Source of the DNA: Mangrovimicrobium sediminis
GTDB lineage: Bacteria > Pseudomonadota > Gammaproteobacteria > Pseudomonadales > Halieaceae
Reading direction: 5' to 3'
Length of the DNA stretch: 64,000 nucleotides
Assembly: GCF_004745945.1 (NCBI RefSeq)
Contig: NZ_SRLE01000002.1
Span: 62,001 to 126,000 of the forward strand
In this document: piece by piece, positions 32,670 through 41,815 of the stretch
Layout: each line of letters opens with the position of its first letter
How positions within the stretch are numbered: the stretch's first letter is position 1
Notes under the pieces: generated by a model
Databases searched by the model: none
What the model saw: only the letters and a program-made list of their open reading frames with translations
What the model was told of the DNA's origin: nothing
Made by a program: the position numbers and the translations under genes

Positions 32670-34643
32670 TCAGTCCGCTGCTGGGCGGGTCAGTTGCAGG
32701 TGTTCGCCAAGGTAGCGGGAGCCAGGCAGGGAGAGGTGGCCCGGGTCGCGGTACAGCAGCACGCCGTCGTGCATGCCGGTGCAGAAATCCGCATCGCAGA
32801 AGACTGCCGGCGTATCCCACAGCATCACCCCGGGCCGCTGGGCCGCGACCGTCTCCAGGATCCTGCGGTAGGCGGCCTCGCGCCGCTGGTGGCGGGCAGC
32901 GGGTGTGCGGCATTCCCGCGGCGTGAATGGCGCAAGGCGCAGCGGTCGCAGATCCACGCAGGTCGCCGGGTCGAAGCCCAGCCCCGGCCAGTCGAGAACC
33001 AGTACCACCTGTTTGCCGGCTGCCTGCAGGCGATCCACGGTGGCCGCCAGCGCGCGGGCGAACACCTTGCGGTTGCTGTCCAGTGCCGGCGCCGCGGGGT
33101 CCTGCAACTGGTAGCGCCCGCGCTGGCTCAGGTACATCGGGCCCATGGAGGACAGGTACACGGTCTCGATCTGCGGGTTGGCCAGCACCCAGTCGAGGTT
33201 GCCGGCGGTCGCCGCGCGGCAGGTGTCCGGCGCCCCGGCATCGCGCACGCTCACGTCATACAGCGGCGGGCAGCCACCGACACCCAGGCGGATCACACCG
33301 GTCGGCGTATCCCGGTAGTAATGCGCCAGGGCGAAGAACACGTTGCTCGAGTGGCTGTCGCCGAGCACCGCCACCTGCGGCGATTTGCCGTCACTGAGAC
33401 AGCGTCCAGGCACGCTGAGGCGGTCGGAGCAGTCGTCGCGTTCGTGCAGGCCCAGTTCCTTCCAGTAGAGCGTCTGCGCGCTGGCATTGAACTGTGTGGT
33501 GCGCGCGGGCACTCCGTCCAGCCGCCAGATCACGAGCCCGGCCAGCGCCACCAGCAGCATTGCGCCCAGCAGCAGCGCGGGAACCCGCCGCGCGCGGTGG
33601 TAGCGCAGCGGCCGCTCGAGGATGCGCCAGGTGAAGGCGGCGAGCAGCACCGCCAGCGCCACCGCGGCGCCGCGCACGGTCGCGGGCGGTTCGCCGGAGT
33701 ACATGATGCGGGCGAAGGTCAGCAGCGGCCAATGCCACAGGTACAGCGGAAAGCTGATCTTGCCCACCAGCACCAGTAAGGGGTTGGCCAGCAGCCGGTT
33801 GGCAATACCCGCCGGGCCGGCGGCAAGCATGGTCGCGGCGCCGAGTACCGGCAGCAGCGCCCACCAGCGCGGGAATGCCGCCGCGCTATCGATGACGATG
33901 GTGGCGGTGACCATCAGAGCCAGGCCGGCGAGTGAACACAGGTGCTGCGCGGTGCGGCCCGCTGCGGCGGGTGTGCGGCTTGCGGGCAGGGCTGCGAGGG
34001 CGGCGCCGGCGAGCAACTCCCACACGCGGTTCCAGGGCAGGAAAAAGGCGCTGGCGCGATCCGCAGCCAGCAGGCCGCTGGCAAAGGACAGCAGGAGCAG
34101 GGCCAGGATCAGCGGCAGCGCCTGCCGCAGGCGCAGTGCCAGCAGGAGCAGCGCCGGCCAGACCAGGTAGAACTGTTCCTCGACGCCAAGGGACCAGAAG
34201 TGCAGCAGGGGTTTCAGCTTGCTGTCGGTGTCGAAGTAGCCCGCCTCGGTCCAGTACACGAGGTTGGGGACGAAGCCCGCACTCGCGGCAGTGTGCTTGC
34301 CCAACTGGGCGTATTCGTAGGGCAGCAGGACCCACCAGCCCGCCAGCATTGTGACCGCGAGCACCAGCGCCGTGGCGGGGAAGATGCGCTGGACCCGGCG
34401 GCGGTAGAAGTGCGCCAGGCTGAAGCTCCCCGCGGCGCTCTCGCGCAGGATGATGCCTGAGATCAGGTAGCCGGAAATAACGAAGAAGACGTCGACGCCG
34501 ACGAATCCCCCCGGCAGCCAATCGGGAAAAGCGTGGTACACCAGCACCGCGATGATGGAGAAGGCGCGCAGCCCGTCGATATCCGGCCGGTAGCCGGTGG
34601 TGTCGCTCACCGGGAGGCGTGCGTGGCGCCGGGTCGTGGCCAC
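32670..34643 (-). CDS. Acyltransferase-3 / SGNH-domain O-acyltransferase (OafA/YrhL-like)
   Basis: A 657-residue two-part membrane enzyme that O-acetylates a surface glycan. The N-terminal 350 residues form an acyltransferase-3 domain with about ten helices, starting with YRPDIDGLRAFSIIAVLVYH and FVGVDVFFVISGYLIS. The C-terminal periplasmic SGNH domain is intact: AVLGDSHSSNVFFAL contains the Ser, and DPGHLSLPGS the Asp-x-x-His. The start is GTG at 34643 or GTG at 34610. It stands alone, about 13 kb from the glycan cluster, so its target could be that glycan, lipopolysaccharide or peptidoglycan. Confidence 0.9.
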   Translation of the reverse strand: MATTRRHARLPVSDTTGYRPDIDGLRAFSIIAVLVYHAFPDWLPGGFVGVDVFFVISGYLISGIILRESAAGSFSLAHFYRRRVQRIFPATALVLAVTMLAGWWVLLPYEYAQLGKHTAASAGFVPNLVYWTEAGYFDTDSKLKPLLHFWSLGVEEQFYLVWPALLLLALRLRQALPLILALLLLSFASGLLAADRASAFFLPWNRVWELLAGAALAALPASRTPAAAGRTAQHLCSLAGLALMVTATIVIDSAAAFPRWWALLPVLGAATMLAAGPAGIANRLLANPLLVLVGKISFPLYLWHWPLLTFARIMYSGEPPATVRGAAVALAVLLAAFTWRILERPLRYHRARRVPALLLGAMLLVALAGLVIWRLDGVPARTTQFNASAQTLYWKELGLHERDDCSDRLSVPGRCLSDGKSPQVAVLGDSHSSNVFFALAHYYRDTPTGVIRLGVGGCPPLYDVSVRDAGAPDTCRAATAGNLDWVLANPQIETVYLSSMGPMYLSQRGRYQLQDPAAPALDSNRKVFARALAATVDRLQAAGKQVVLVLDWPGLGFDPATCVDLRPLRLAPFTPRECRTPAARHQRREAAYRRILETVAAQRPGVMLWDTPAVFCDADFCTGMHDGVLLYRDPGHLSLPGSRYLGEHLQLTRPAAD

Positions 34644-35004
34644 ACGCGCCTCGCGCTACAGGGAATGTTGTGCACAACAATCATGCGGGTTGCCTGGCCG
34701 ACGGGTCCCGGGGGTGAAAAGGCGGTAGCGCGCGAGGATAGCGGGGCGGGCCGCGCCAAGTCCAGTATCAGGTCACCAGCGCTGGTGGCGCGCCCGGGTT
34801 TTACGCGTATTAGCCCAGGGGGGTAGGCGTTCGGCGGCGTTTTTTCCCGCTACTGACCCGGGCGGGTACATGAGCAGCACATGGCCGTGGGATACAGTTT
34901 TCTGCAGATTAGTTGCACTGTCTCGGGTCCGTGATCACTGCAGGGGTGATCGCAATACCGGGCAGGCTGGCGACAGAGAACTGAACAGATACCCGGGGGG
35001 AAAT
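34644..35004. promoter_or_regulatory. Upstream region of the VPLPA protein with CCC-N4-GGG palindromes
   Basis: This 361-base gap holds no convincing gene. Two related short elements are seen: TTAGCCCAGGGGGGTAGG at 34810-34827 and CTGACCCGGGCGGGTACA at 34853-34870, both with CCC and GGG separated by four bases. A similar, better palindrome lies upstream of the LuxR-type gene at 57793. A direct GTGATC pair is present near 34930-34950. A run GGGGGG just before the ATG at 35005 may act as ribosome binding site. Confidence 0.4.
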
Positions 35005-35700
35005 ATGGCCAGGCACTGGCTAGGTACGCAGGTCTTGGGGATGGCGCTGGCCGCGCTGTGCTCGACCCAGGCGCAGGCAGCGCTGGTCGGGTCGCTGGAG
35101 TTTCTGGAGCCGGATGGTACGGCGGCGGCGAACGAGGCCATCGAGGTCTGGGTACGCCTGACCCTGGACCCGGCGTCGGACGACCTGACCTGGGATTTGA
35201 ACCAGAACTTTCCCTACGGCGTGGACCCGACCCTGATCCCCGATACCGGGTTCGGTGGCGAAGCCTTCGAGAGTTATTACGGCGCCTACAGCTTCGTTGC
35301 ATTCTCCTGTAACGACACCTTCCTCAGCACGCCTGGATCGTGCAGCGGCGGGCCCTATACAACCAGTTATCCCAGCGGTCCCGGCCTGTGGTTTGACCAG
35401 GACAGTGGCTCGCTGGCCGCCGGTGCCAGCATGGACATCCTGCTGACCGTCCTGGTCCCGGATGGCGGTGTGGCACCCGACGGCACCTATACACTGTTCA
35501 ATATCGGTTTTGGCATGGGTGTCGATGGCGAGGATGCCAACGGCAACTATCTCGATGCCGATATCTTCAGCTTCAGCACCGATTGCGGTGATGAGAGCTG
35601 TGCATTTACCCGCACCATCTCAGCGGTACCTTTGCCCGCGGCGGCATGGCTGTTCAGCTCGGCCCTGTTCGGCCTGGTGGTGGCGCGGCGCCGCAGCTGA
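35005..35700 (+). CDS. Exported protein with VPLPA-type C-terminal sorting signal
   Basis: The 231-residue product has a signal peptide (WLGTQVLGMALAALCSTQAQA), a low-charge acidic middle domain with few basic residues, and a tripartite C-terminus: AVPLPAAAWLFSSALFGLVVARRRS, read here as motif VPLPAAAWLF, a hydrophobic helix and a terminal basic cluster. This is the VPLPA-CTERM/PEP-CTERM-like pattern processed by exosortases or related enzymes. It is probably cell-surface or exopolysaccharide-associated. No exosortase gene is in the window. A strong terminator follows directly. Confidence 0.82.
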   Translation: MARHWLGTQVLGMALAALCSTQAQAALVGSLEFLEPDGTAAANEAIEVWVRLTLDPASDDLTWDLNQNFPYGVDPTLIPDTGFGGEAFESYYGAYSFVAFSCNDTFLSTPGSCSGGPYTTSYPSGPGLWFDQDSGSLAAGASMDILLTVLVPDGGVAPDGTYTLFNIGFGMGVDGEDANGNYLDADIFSFSTDCGDESCAFTRTISAVPLPAAAWLFSSALFGLVVARRRS

Positions 35701-35725
35701 CCGCACCGCATCGCGATTCACAAGC

Positions 35726-35751
35726 CACCCCGCAGCGCGGGGTGTTTTTTT
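35726..35751 (+). terminator. Rho-independent terminator
   Basis: A perfect 8-bp stem CACCCCGC/GCGGGGTG with a three-base loop is followed by seven T. It lies 25 bases after the VPLPA gene stop and insulates it from the tRNA operon promoter that begins 25 bases further on. Confidence 0.92.
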
Positions 35752-35775
35752 ATCTGGCGCCGGCGCGTGCAGCGC

Positions 35776-35804
35776 TTGCATGCCCCCGGTGCTTTGCATA
35801 GAAT
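35776..35804 (+). promoter_or_regulatory. Sigma-70 promoter of the tRNA-tuf operon
   Basis: TTGCAT (35776-35781) and TAGAAT (35799-35804) are separated by exactly 17 bases and followed by a GC-rich discriminator CGGCGACC. GC-rich discriminators are typical of stringently controlled stable-RNA promoters. The predicted start lies about 65 bases before the first tRNA. Confidence 0.72.
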
Positions 35805-35875
35805 CGGCGACCTTCAAAATGCCGTCCCCAAGCAGGGTTCCTGCTGCCAGGGCGGTATTGGCAAGACTGGTTCTG

Positions 35876-35951
35876 GCTGGCGTAGCTCAGCAGGTAGAGC
35901 AGCTGATTTGTAATCAGCCGGTCGGGGGTTCGATTCCTCTCGCCAGCTCCA
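35876..35951 (+). tRNA. tRNA-Thr (anticodon TGT)
   Basis: A 76-base cloverleaf: acceptor GCTGGCG pairs with CGCCAGC, the D-arm contains AGCTCAGCAGGTAGAGC, the anticodon arm is GCTGA-TTTGTAA-TCAGC with TGT at the anticodon, and the T-loop contains GTTCGATTC. The CCA end is encoded. It is the first of four tRNAs upstream of tuf, matching the thrU position in E. coli. Confidence 0.97.
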
Positions 35952-36063
35952 TTTTCCCACCGGAACGCATGTGTAGCGCGAGCCCCGCGGGGGCCCGGTC
36001 GCCGCACACTGCTGCGCGTTTTCCGGGCGGGCGTAAGTGGATAATTTTGTTGAAAAGAAGCGG

Positions 36064-36092
36064 TTGACAAGGGCATTAGGCATCCGGACAAT
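36064..36092 (+). promoter_or_regulatory. Probable internal promoter before tRNA-Tyr
   Basis: A consensus TTGACA (36064-36069) is followed after 17 bases by GACAAT (36087-36092). The predicted start is only a few bases before the mature tRNA-Tyr at 36105. It would supply extra transcription to tRNA-Tyr, tRNA-Gly, tRNA-Thr and tuf. Confidence 0.55.
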
Positions 36093-36104
36093 ATGCCGCC
36101 TTTC

Positions 36105-36188
36105 GGAGGGGTTCCCGAGTGGCCAAAGGGATCAGACTGTAAATCTGACGCGCGAGCTTCGGTGGTTCGAATCCACCCCCCTCCACCA
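36105..36188 (+). tRNA. tRNA-Tyr (anticodon GTA)
   Basis: An 84-base class II tRNA. Acceptor GGAGGGG pairs with CCCCTCC, the anticodon arm is TCAGA-CTGTAAA-TCTGA with GTA, a long variable arm (GCGCGAGCTTCGG region) follows, and the T-loop has GTTCGAATC. The CCA end is encoded. It corresponds to tyrU in the conserved order. The 245 bases after it (36189-36433) show no gene. Confidence 0.97.
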
Positions 36189-36433
36189 TGATTTTCGGCG
36201 ACGCGATTGTGAACTTGCGCGCCAACTGGTTGAAAAGCCAGTAAATAATGCAGGTGCCACACGGGAACGGTGGGCAGGCATAGGAAGGCGTCGACTTCGG
36301 TGTCCCGCACGAGGGCCGTGGTCGGAGGGATGGCTGGACTATCCCGGGGCTACACAGGTGGCCTGGAGGCGAAGGCGGCAGCTAGCAAGTGATCGTCGCC
36401 CGGACTCCGCAGACAATCTGGTTAATGCAGGTC

Positions 36434-36507
<74 letters not shown>

Positions 36508-36523
36508 GAGTTGGAAGGATAAA

Positions 36524-36599
<76 letters not shown>

Positions 36600-36690
36600 T
36601 TCCAGTTCTGTCGTTTATAAGTGGTTATGAAGGGTTTTTACTCAGGCGCGAACCGGCAAGGCCGACGCCAGTGTTAAGGAGACTGTCGTA

Positions 36691-37914
36691 ATGGGAAAGG
36701 CAACATTTGAACGCACCAAGCCGCACGTCAACGTGGGCACCATCGGTCACGTGGACCACGGCAAGACCACACTGACCGCGGCCCTCACCCGCGTGTGCTC
36801 GGAAACCTGGGGCGGCGCTGCTGTCGCGTTTGACGGTATCGACAACGCGCCGGAAGAGAAAGAGCGTGGCATCACCATTGCGACCTCCCACGTGGAGTAC
36901 GACTCCCCGACCCGCCACTACGCGCACGTCGACTGTCCCGGACACGCCGACTACGTGAAGAACATGATCACCGGTGCTGCGCAGATGGACGGCGCGATCC
37001 TGGTGTGTGGCGCCACCGACGGCCCGATGCCGCAGACCCGCGAGCACATCCTGCTGTCGCGCCAGGTTGGCGTACCCTACATCGTCGTGTTCCTGAACAA
37101 GGCCGACCTGCTCGCAGAAGACTGCGGCGGTGCGGACTCCGAGGAATACGAAGAGATGAAAGAACTGGTCGAAATGGAGCTGCGCGAGCTGCTGGACCAG
37201 TACGAGTTCCCGGGCGACGACACCCCGATCATCTGCGGTTCCGCGCTGATGGCGCTGAACGGCGAAGACGAGAACGAACTGGGCACCACCGCGGTGAAGA
37301 CCCTGGTCGAGACCCTGGACAGCTACATTCCGGAGCCGGAGCGTGCGATCGACCAGCCGTTCCTGATGCCGGTGGAAGACGTGTTCTCCATCTCCGGCCG
37401 CGGCACCGTGGTCACCGGTCGTGTCGAGCGCGGCATCATCAAGGTCGGTGAAGAGATCGAGATCGTCGGTATCAAGGACACCACCAAGACCACCTGTACC
37501 GGTGTCGAGATGTTCCGCAAGCTGCTGGACGAAGGCCGTGCGGGCGAGAACGTGGGCGTTCTGCTGCGTGGCACCAAGCGCGACGAAGTCGAGCGTGGCC
37601 AGGTGCTGTCGAAGCCGGGTTCTGTAACCCCGCACACCAAGTTCGAGTCTGAGGTGTACGTACTGTCCAAGGAAGAAGGCGGTCGTCACACTCCGTTCTT
37701 CAAGGGCTACCGTCCGCAGTTCTACTTCCGCACCACGGACGTGACCGGTTCGGTCGAGCTGCCCGAAGGTGTCGAGATGGTGATGCCGGGTGACAACATC
37801 CAGATGGTTGTGACGCTGATCGCGCCGATCGCCATGGAAGAAGGCCTGCGCTTCGCGATCCGCGAAGGTGGCCGTACCGTTGGTGCTGGCGTCGTCGCCA
37901 AGATCATCGAATAA
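36691..37914 (+). CDS. tuf: Elongation factor Tu
   Basis: EF-Tu delivers aminoacyl-tRNA to the ribosomal A site as a GTP complex. The 407-residue protein has the G1 motif [11 protein letters not shown]3 [13 protein letters not shown]4 NKAD and G5 GSAL, then the two beta-barrel domains ending in [11 protein letters not shown]. It is a little longer than the 394 residues of E. coli because of a short insertion near residue 190, common in other gammaproteobacteria. An AAGGAG lies before the ATG. It is co-transcribed with the upstream tRNAs. It is the tufB-position copy; whether a second copy exists cannot be seen. Confidence 0.98.
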   Translation: MGKATFERTKPHVNVGTIGHVDHGKTTLTAALTRVCSETWGGAAVAFDGIDNAPEEKERGITIATSHVEYDSPTRHYAHVDCPGHADYVKNMITGAAQMDGAILVCGATDGPMPQTREHILLSRQVGVPYIVVFLNKADLLAEDCGGADSEEYEEMKELVEMELRELLDQYEFPGDDTPIICGSALMALNGEDENELGTTAVKTLVETLDSYIPEPERAIDQPFLMPVEDVFSISGRGTVVTGRVERGIIKVGEEIEIVGIKDTTKTTCTGVEMFRKLLDEGRAGENVGVLLRGTKRDEVERGQVLSKPGSVTPHTKFESEVYVLSKEEGGRHTPFFKGYRPQFYFRTTDVTGSVELPEGVEMVMPGDNIQMVVTLIAPIAMEEGLRFAIREGGRTVGAGVVAKIIE

Positions 37915-37923
37915 GACCCAGTT

Positions 37924-37992
37924 GGGTCGGGGTTGTCGACTCCGACCCCTGTTTGGCCAAGCCGAACCGCCCTCCAAGAGGCAGTTCGGCTT
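37924..37992 (+). terminator. Two hairpins between tuf and tRNA-Trp
   Basis: The first hairpin pairs GGGTCGG (37924-37930) with CCGACCC (37942-37948). The second pairs AAGCCGAAC (37959-37967) with GTTCGGCTT (37984-37992). Neither has a proper T-run, so they may act as an attenuator, a processing site or a Rho-assisted end for the tuf transcript. Confidence 0.45.
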
Positions 37993-38014
37993 CGTCGTCT
38001 AGGTTGGAAGATTT

Positions 38015-38090
<76 letters not shown>

Positions 38091-38204
38091 TTTTATGGCA
38101 GGGGTGGCGCACCGGCGTCACCAATGGCAAGAACAGGTGAAAGCCGCGCAGGCCCCGGGCAGTTGTCCGCCGGGCCTGGGTTTTCACGGGAAGGATAGAG
38201 ATTG

Positions 38205-38567
38205 ATGAGTGCTGAAACCACGACCAGCCGGTTCGACGGCCTGAAGTGGCTGGTCGTCGTCGCCCTGATCGCGGTAGCGGTAGTGGGCAACAACTATTAT
38301 GCCGACCAGTCCATGCTGTACCGGGTGCTCGGCATCGTGGCGCTTGCCGTGGTGGCGGGCCTCGTTGCCCTGCAAACCGCCAAGGGCGCTGCATTCTGGG
38401 CGCTGGTCAAGGGCTCGCGCACGGAAATCCGCAAGGTCGTTTGGCCCACCCGCCAGGAGGCACTGCAGACCACGATGATCGTGGTGGCGTTCGTGCTGCT
38501 CATGGCTATTCTCCTGTGGGGACTCGACAGCCTGCTGGGCTGGCTGGTCTCGCAGGTCATCGGGTAA
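38205..38567 (+). CDS. secE: Preprotein translocase subunit SecE
   Basis: SecE clamps the two halves of SecY in the Sec translocon. The 120-residue product has three hydrophobic helices (near residues 15-32, 40-60 and 88-115) as in E. coli and the conserved amphipathic stretch EIRKVVWPTRQEALQTT. The ATG at 38205 is used; the TTG just before it is less likely. nusG follows after 24 bases. Confidence 0.95.
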   Translation: MSAETTTSRFDGLKWLVVVALIAVAVVGNNYYADQSMLYRVLGIVALAVVAGLVALQTAKGAAFWALVKGSRTEIRKVVWPTRQEALQTTMIVVAFVLLMAILLWGLDSLLGWLVSQVIG

Positions 38568-38591
38568 CGGAAACAGGTAAAGGGTTTCAGC

Positions 38592-39125
38592 ATGTCTAAG
38601 CGTTGGTACGTGGTTCACGCCTATTCCGGCTACGAGAAGAAAGTCGCGGCGTCGCTGAAGGAGCGCATCGAACTGCACAGCATGCAGGACCAGTTTGGCG
38701 ATGTCCTGGTGCCCACCGAGGAAGTCGTGGAGATGCGCGGTGGCCAGAAGCGCCGCAGCGAGCGCAAGTTCTTCCCCGGCTACGTACTGGTGCAGATGGA
38801 ACTCAACGATGATACCTGGCACCTGGTCAAGGAAACCCCGCGCGTGATGGGTTTCATCGGCGGCAAGGCGGATGCGCCGGCGCCGATTACCGAAGCGGAG
38901 GCGAACGCCATCCTGCAGCGCGTCGAGGCCGGTGTGGAAGCGCCGCGGCCCAAGACTTTGTTCGAGCCCGGCGAGATGGTGCGGGTTATCGACGGCCCCT
39001 TCAACGACTTCAACGGTGTCGTCGAAGAGGTCAATTACGAGAAGAACCGCCTCAACGTGGCGGTACTGATTTTCGGTCGCTCTACCCCGGTGGAACTGGA
39101 ATTCAGCCAGGTCGAAAAGGCCTGA
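38592..39125 (+). CDS. nusG: Transcription termination/antitermination factor NusG
   Basis: NusG binds RNA polymerase and links it to Rho or to ribosomal protein S10. The 177-residue protein has the NGN domain ([27 protein letters not shown]) and the C-terminal KOW domain ([20 protein letters not shown]). Length is close to the 181 residues of E. coli. A large palindromic element begins eight bases after the stop. Confidence 0.97.
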   Translation: MSKRWYVVHAYSGYEKKVAASLKERIELHSMQDQFGDVLVPTEEVVEMRGGQKRRSERKFFPGYVLVQMELNDDTWHLVKETPRVMGFIGGKADAPAPITEAEANAILQRVEAGVEAPRPKTLFEPGEMVRVIDGPFNDFNGVVEEVNYEKNRLNVAVLIFGRSTPVELEFSQVEKA

Positions 39126-39132
39126 GGAATCG

Positions 39133-39191
39133 AAAAGGGGTCAGAGCCCTTTTTTAAAGCAGTTACCTGGAAAAGGGCTCTGACCCCTTTT
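39133..39191. repeat. Perfect 21-bp inverted repeat between nusG and rplK (REP-like)
   Basis: The left arm 39133-39153 reads AAAAGGGGTCAGAGCCCTTT plus one T, and is the exact reverse complement of the right arm 39171-39191; the loop is 17 bases. In RNA it forms a very stable 21-bp hairpin starting with A and ending in U, so it could be a terminator, an RNase III site, or simply an inserted element. The core GGGGTCAGA recurs at 41845 and 50385. Confidence 0.85.
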
Positions 39192-39254
39192 CACACTGAT
39201 GGGGAGCCCCAGTAGGCGCGAGCCGAAACGGCGTTATTACCCGGGAGACAAGCA

Positions 39255-39689
39255 ATGGCAAAGAAAGTCGAAGCTTATATCAAGCTGCAGGTGCCTGCCG
39301 GCCAGGCAAACCCGAGCCCGCCCGTGGGCCCGGCGCTGGGTCAGCACGGCGTCAACATCATGGAGTTCTGCAAGGCGTTCAACGCCGAGACCCAGGGCAT
39401 GGAGCCCGGTCTGCCGACCCCCGTGGTTATCACGGTTTACAGCGACCGCTCCTTCACCTTCATCAAGAAGACCCCGCCGGCGGCCGTGCTGCTGCGCAAG
39501 GTCGCGAAGATCCAGAAGGGCTCCGCTACCCCCAACACCAACAAGGTGGCCAAGGTCACCCGTGCCCAGCTCGAGGAAGTGGCTACCCAGAAGTGGCCCG
39601 ACCTGACCGCAGCGGACATGGATGCAGCGGTACGTACCATTGCCGGCAGCGCTCGCAGCGCCGGTATCGAAGTAGAGGGGGTGAACTGA
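39255..39689 (+). CDS. rplK: 50S ribosomal protein L11
   Basis: L11 forms the GTPase-associated centre with 23S rRNA and is needed for RelA activation. The 144-residue product shows [26 protein letters not shown], here cited by [15 protein letters not shown], and the C-terminal RNA-binding motif [12 protein letters not shown]. It precedes rplA by one base between stop and start. Confidence 0.98.
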   Translation: MAKKVEAYIKLQVPAGQANPSPPVGPALGQHGVNIMEFCKAFNAETQGMEPGLPTPVVITVYSDRSFTFIKKTPPAAVLLRKVAKIQKGSATPNTNKVAKVTRAQLEEVATQKWPDLTAADMDAAVRTIAGSARSAGIEVEGVN

Positions 39690-39690
39690 G

Positions 39691-40386
39691 ATGGCCAAGC
39701 TTTCCAAGCGCGTTCGCGCGTACCGTGAAAAAGTCGATCCCCGCAAGTCTTACCCGCTGGAAGAAGCGGTCGGCCTGCTGAAGGAGTTCGCCACCGCCAA
39801 GTTCAACGAGACCGTCGAGGTCGCCGTGAACCTGGGTGTCGACGCCCGTAAATCCGACCAGGCTGTCCGCGGCGCGACCACGCTGCCCTTCGGCACCGGT
39901 TCCGAAGTGCGTGTCGCCGTGTTCACCCAGGGTGACGCGGCCGAGAAGGCCAAGGCGGCCGGCGCCGACTTCGTCGGCATGGAAGAGCTCGCCGAGCAGA
40001 TCAAGGGCGGCATGATGGACTTCGACGTGGTCATCGCCTCCCCGGACGCCATGCGCGTCGTCGGCCAGCTGGGCCAGCTGCTGGGTCCGCGCGGCCTGAT
40101 GCCGAACCCGAAGACCGGCACGGTAACTCCCGACGTGGAAACCGCAGTGCAGAACGCCAAGGCTGGCCAGATGCGCTACCGCACGGACAAGAACGGCATC
40201 ATCCACGGCGGTATCGGCAAGGTTAACTTCGAGCTGGACGCACTGCGCGGCAACCTCGAAGCGGTACTGGCCGACCTGAAAAAGGCCAAGCCGTCGACTT
40301 CCAAGGGTATCTACCTGAAGAAGATCAGCCTGAGCACCACCATGGGCCCGGGCGTGACCATCGACCAAGCGTCGCTGGACCTGTAA
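39691..40386 (+). CDS. rplA: 50S ribosomal protein L1
   Basis: L1 forms the stalk at the ribosomal E site and represses the L11-L1 message in many bacteria. The 231-residue protein carries the signature [18 protein letters not shown] and the start [14 protein letters not shown]. It is followed by the long leader before rplJ. Confidence 0.98.
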   Translation: MAKLSKRVRAYREKVDPRKSYPLEEAVGLLKEFATAKFNETVEVAVNLGVDARKSDQAVRGATTLPFGTGSEVRVAVFTQGDAAEKAKAAGADFVGMEELAEQIKGGMMDFDVVIASPDAMRVVGQLGQLLGPRGLMPNPKTGTVTPDVETAVQNAKAGQMRYRTDKNGIIHGGIGKVNFELDALRGNLEAVLADLKKAKPSTSKGIYLKKISLSTTMGPGVTIDQASLDL

Positions 40387-40758
40387 GGGTCCCCGCCCCT
40401 CCGTCAAAAGAGGGGCAATGAAGAATATTGTCGGGTCGCACCCACAAGGCGCGGCCCCTCGATACCTCCCCAGGGATGGAGAGGTGGTCGGCCCGGAACG
40501 AACCCACAGGTTCACGCCGGGCCACTTTGAGGTCTTTTGGACAAGGCTGGGCGCAAGCCCGATCAGCTGAGAAAAGAAGGCCATCAAAGACCGTAGGTGT
40601 CACGGCCGCAGCGGTAGGCGGCACGGGCTTAATCCACGCGTCTTTCCGGGATCTCCCGGTAGCGCGGCAGCCTACGCAGATGGTGAATACGTTCACCAGG
40701 CAAGCGGTAGTCGCATAGTTTTGTGACTGCTTTAGTTAGCAATCCAGGAGTAATGCCA
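40387..40758 (+). promoter_or_regulatory. rplA-rplJ intergenic region; probable L10(L12) leader
   Basis: These 372 bases contain no gene. They hold a strong hairpin (GGCCCGG 40490-40496 with CCGGGCC 40517-40523 and an inner AACC/GGTT pair) and several further GC-rich stems up to about 40700. In related bacteria L10 complexed with L7/L12 binds the rplJ leader and represses translation, so an L10 leader is expected here. The AGGAG at 40746-40750 is the rplJ ribosome binding site. Confidence 0.6.
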
Positions 40759-41286
40759 GTGGCAATTGGACTCGAAGACAAGAAAGCGATCGTAGCTGAA
40801 GTTAACGAGACAGCCACCAGTGCCCTGTCCCTGGTTATCGCCGATGCACGTGGCGTGACCGTGGACGGGATGACAGCTCTGCGCAAGGAAGCGCGTGAAA
40901 ACCAGATCGTATTGCGTGTTGTGCGCAATACCCTGGCCAAGCGCGCTTTCACGGGGACCGAATACGAGTGCGTCAACGACGCCATCGTAGGCCCGTCCCT
41001 GTTCGGTTTTTCGATGGAAGACCCGGGCGCGGCAGCACGACTTTTCAAGGACTTCTCCAAGGAGAATGACGCCTTTGAAGTCAAGGCACTGGCGGTTGGC
41101 GGCCAGATGCTGGGTGCGGATCAATTGGATGTGCTGGCGAAGCTGCCGACGCGCGATCAAGCGCTCTCGTTGTTGATGAGCGTAATGAAAGCGCCGGCAA
41201 CCAAGCTGGTTCAGACGATCAACGAAGTACCTGGAAAACTGGTTCGCACACTCGCAGCAGTACGCGATCAGAAAGAGGCGGCGTAA
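40759..41286 (+). CDS. rplJ: 50S ribosomal protein L10
   Basis: L10 anchors the L7/L12 stalk to the ribosome. The product has 175 residues. GTG at 40759 is chosen as start because the translation then begins [15 protein letters not shown], in register with the E. coli MALNLQDKQAIVAEV, and AGGAG lies eight bases upstream. The ATG at 40753 is only two bases from that AGGAG. Family motifs are [26 protein letters not shown] and [17 protein letters not shown]. Confidence 0.95.
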   Translation: MAIGLEDKKAIVAEVNETATSALSLVIADARGVTVDGMTALRKEARENQIVLRVVRNTLAKRAFTGTEYECVNDAIVGPSLFGFSMEDPGAAARLFKDFSKENDAFEVKALAVGGQMLGADQLDVLAKLPTRDQALSLLMSVMKAPATKLVQTINEVPGKLVRTLAAVRDQKEAA

Positions 41287-41335
41287 ACCCCGCCTTTGGG
41301 AAATTTTTTACTCAGCTAGATAGGAGATATGAGTC

Positions 41336-41716
41336 ATGGCTCTGTCCAAAGACGACATTCTGAATGCAATCGCTGATATGAGCGTAATGGAAATCGTTGA
41401 GCTCATCGAAGCAATGGAAGAAAAATTCGGCGTGACCGCCGCTGCTGCTGTTGCAGCTGCGCCGGCAGCTGCTGGCGGCGACGCCGGCGGTGCCGCGGAA
41501 GAGAAGACCGATTTTGACGTAGTTCTGACCGCCGCTGGCGAGAAGAAAGTCAACGTCATCAAGGTTGTTCGCGAAGTCACCGGTCTTGGCCTGAAAGAAG
41601 CCAAGGGCCTGGTCGACGGCGCACCTTCCCCGATCAAGGAAGGCGCTTCCAAAGACGAAGCCGAAGAGATCAAGAAGAAGCTGGAAGAAGCTGGCGGTTC
41701 TGTCGAGCTCAAGTAA
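41336..41716 (+). CDS. rplL: 50S ribosomal protein L7/L12
   Basis: The stalk protein that recruits translation GTPases. Its 126 residues comprise the dimerising N-domain ([20 protein letters not shown]), an Ala/Gly-rich hinge near residues 36-55 and the C-domain [20 protein letters not shown] with VKGL-like [13 protein letters not shown]. It is followed by an attenuator-like hairpin and a nested palindromic element before rpoB. Confidence 0.98.
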   Translation: MALSKDDILNAIADMSVMEIVELIEAMEEKFGVTAAAAVAAAPAAAGGDAGGAAEEKTDFDVVLTAAGEKKVNVIKVVREVTGLGLKEAKGLVDGAPSPIKEGASKDEAEEIKKKLEEAGGSVELK

Positions 41717-41752
41717 GCTGGACGCCGCCCGCAGACATCCGGGCAAGGACGA

Positions 41753-41784
41753 GGCTGGTGGAGCGCAAGCCCACCGGCCTTTTC
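41753..41784 (+). terminator. Attenuator-like hairpin after rplL
   Basis: GGCTGGTGG (41753-41761) pairs with CCACCGGCC (41771-41779) including one G-U pair, followed by TTTT. The position matches the partial terminator known between rplL and rpoB in E. coli, which lowers RNA polymerase subunit expression relative to the ribosomal proteins. Confidence 0.7.
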
Positions 41785-41815
41785 CCGCTTCATGAAAGAC
41801 AGTTCCGACAGGTAG

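Noticed and set aside
36625..37977. A 450-codon open frame antisense to tuf
   Set aside because: Mirrors the strongly biased codons of tuf and has no similarity to a known protein.
40428..40718. Short open frame in the rplA-rplJ gap
   Set aside because: Lies in the structured L10 leader and has no similarity or plausible start.
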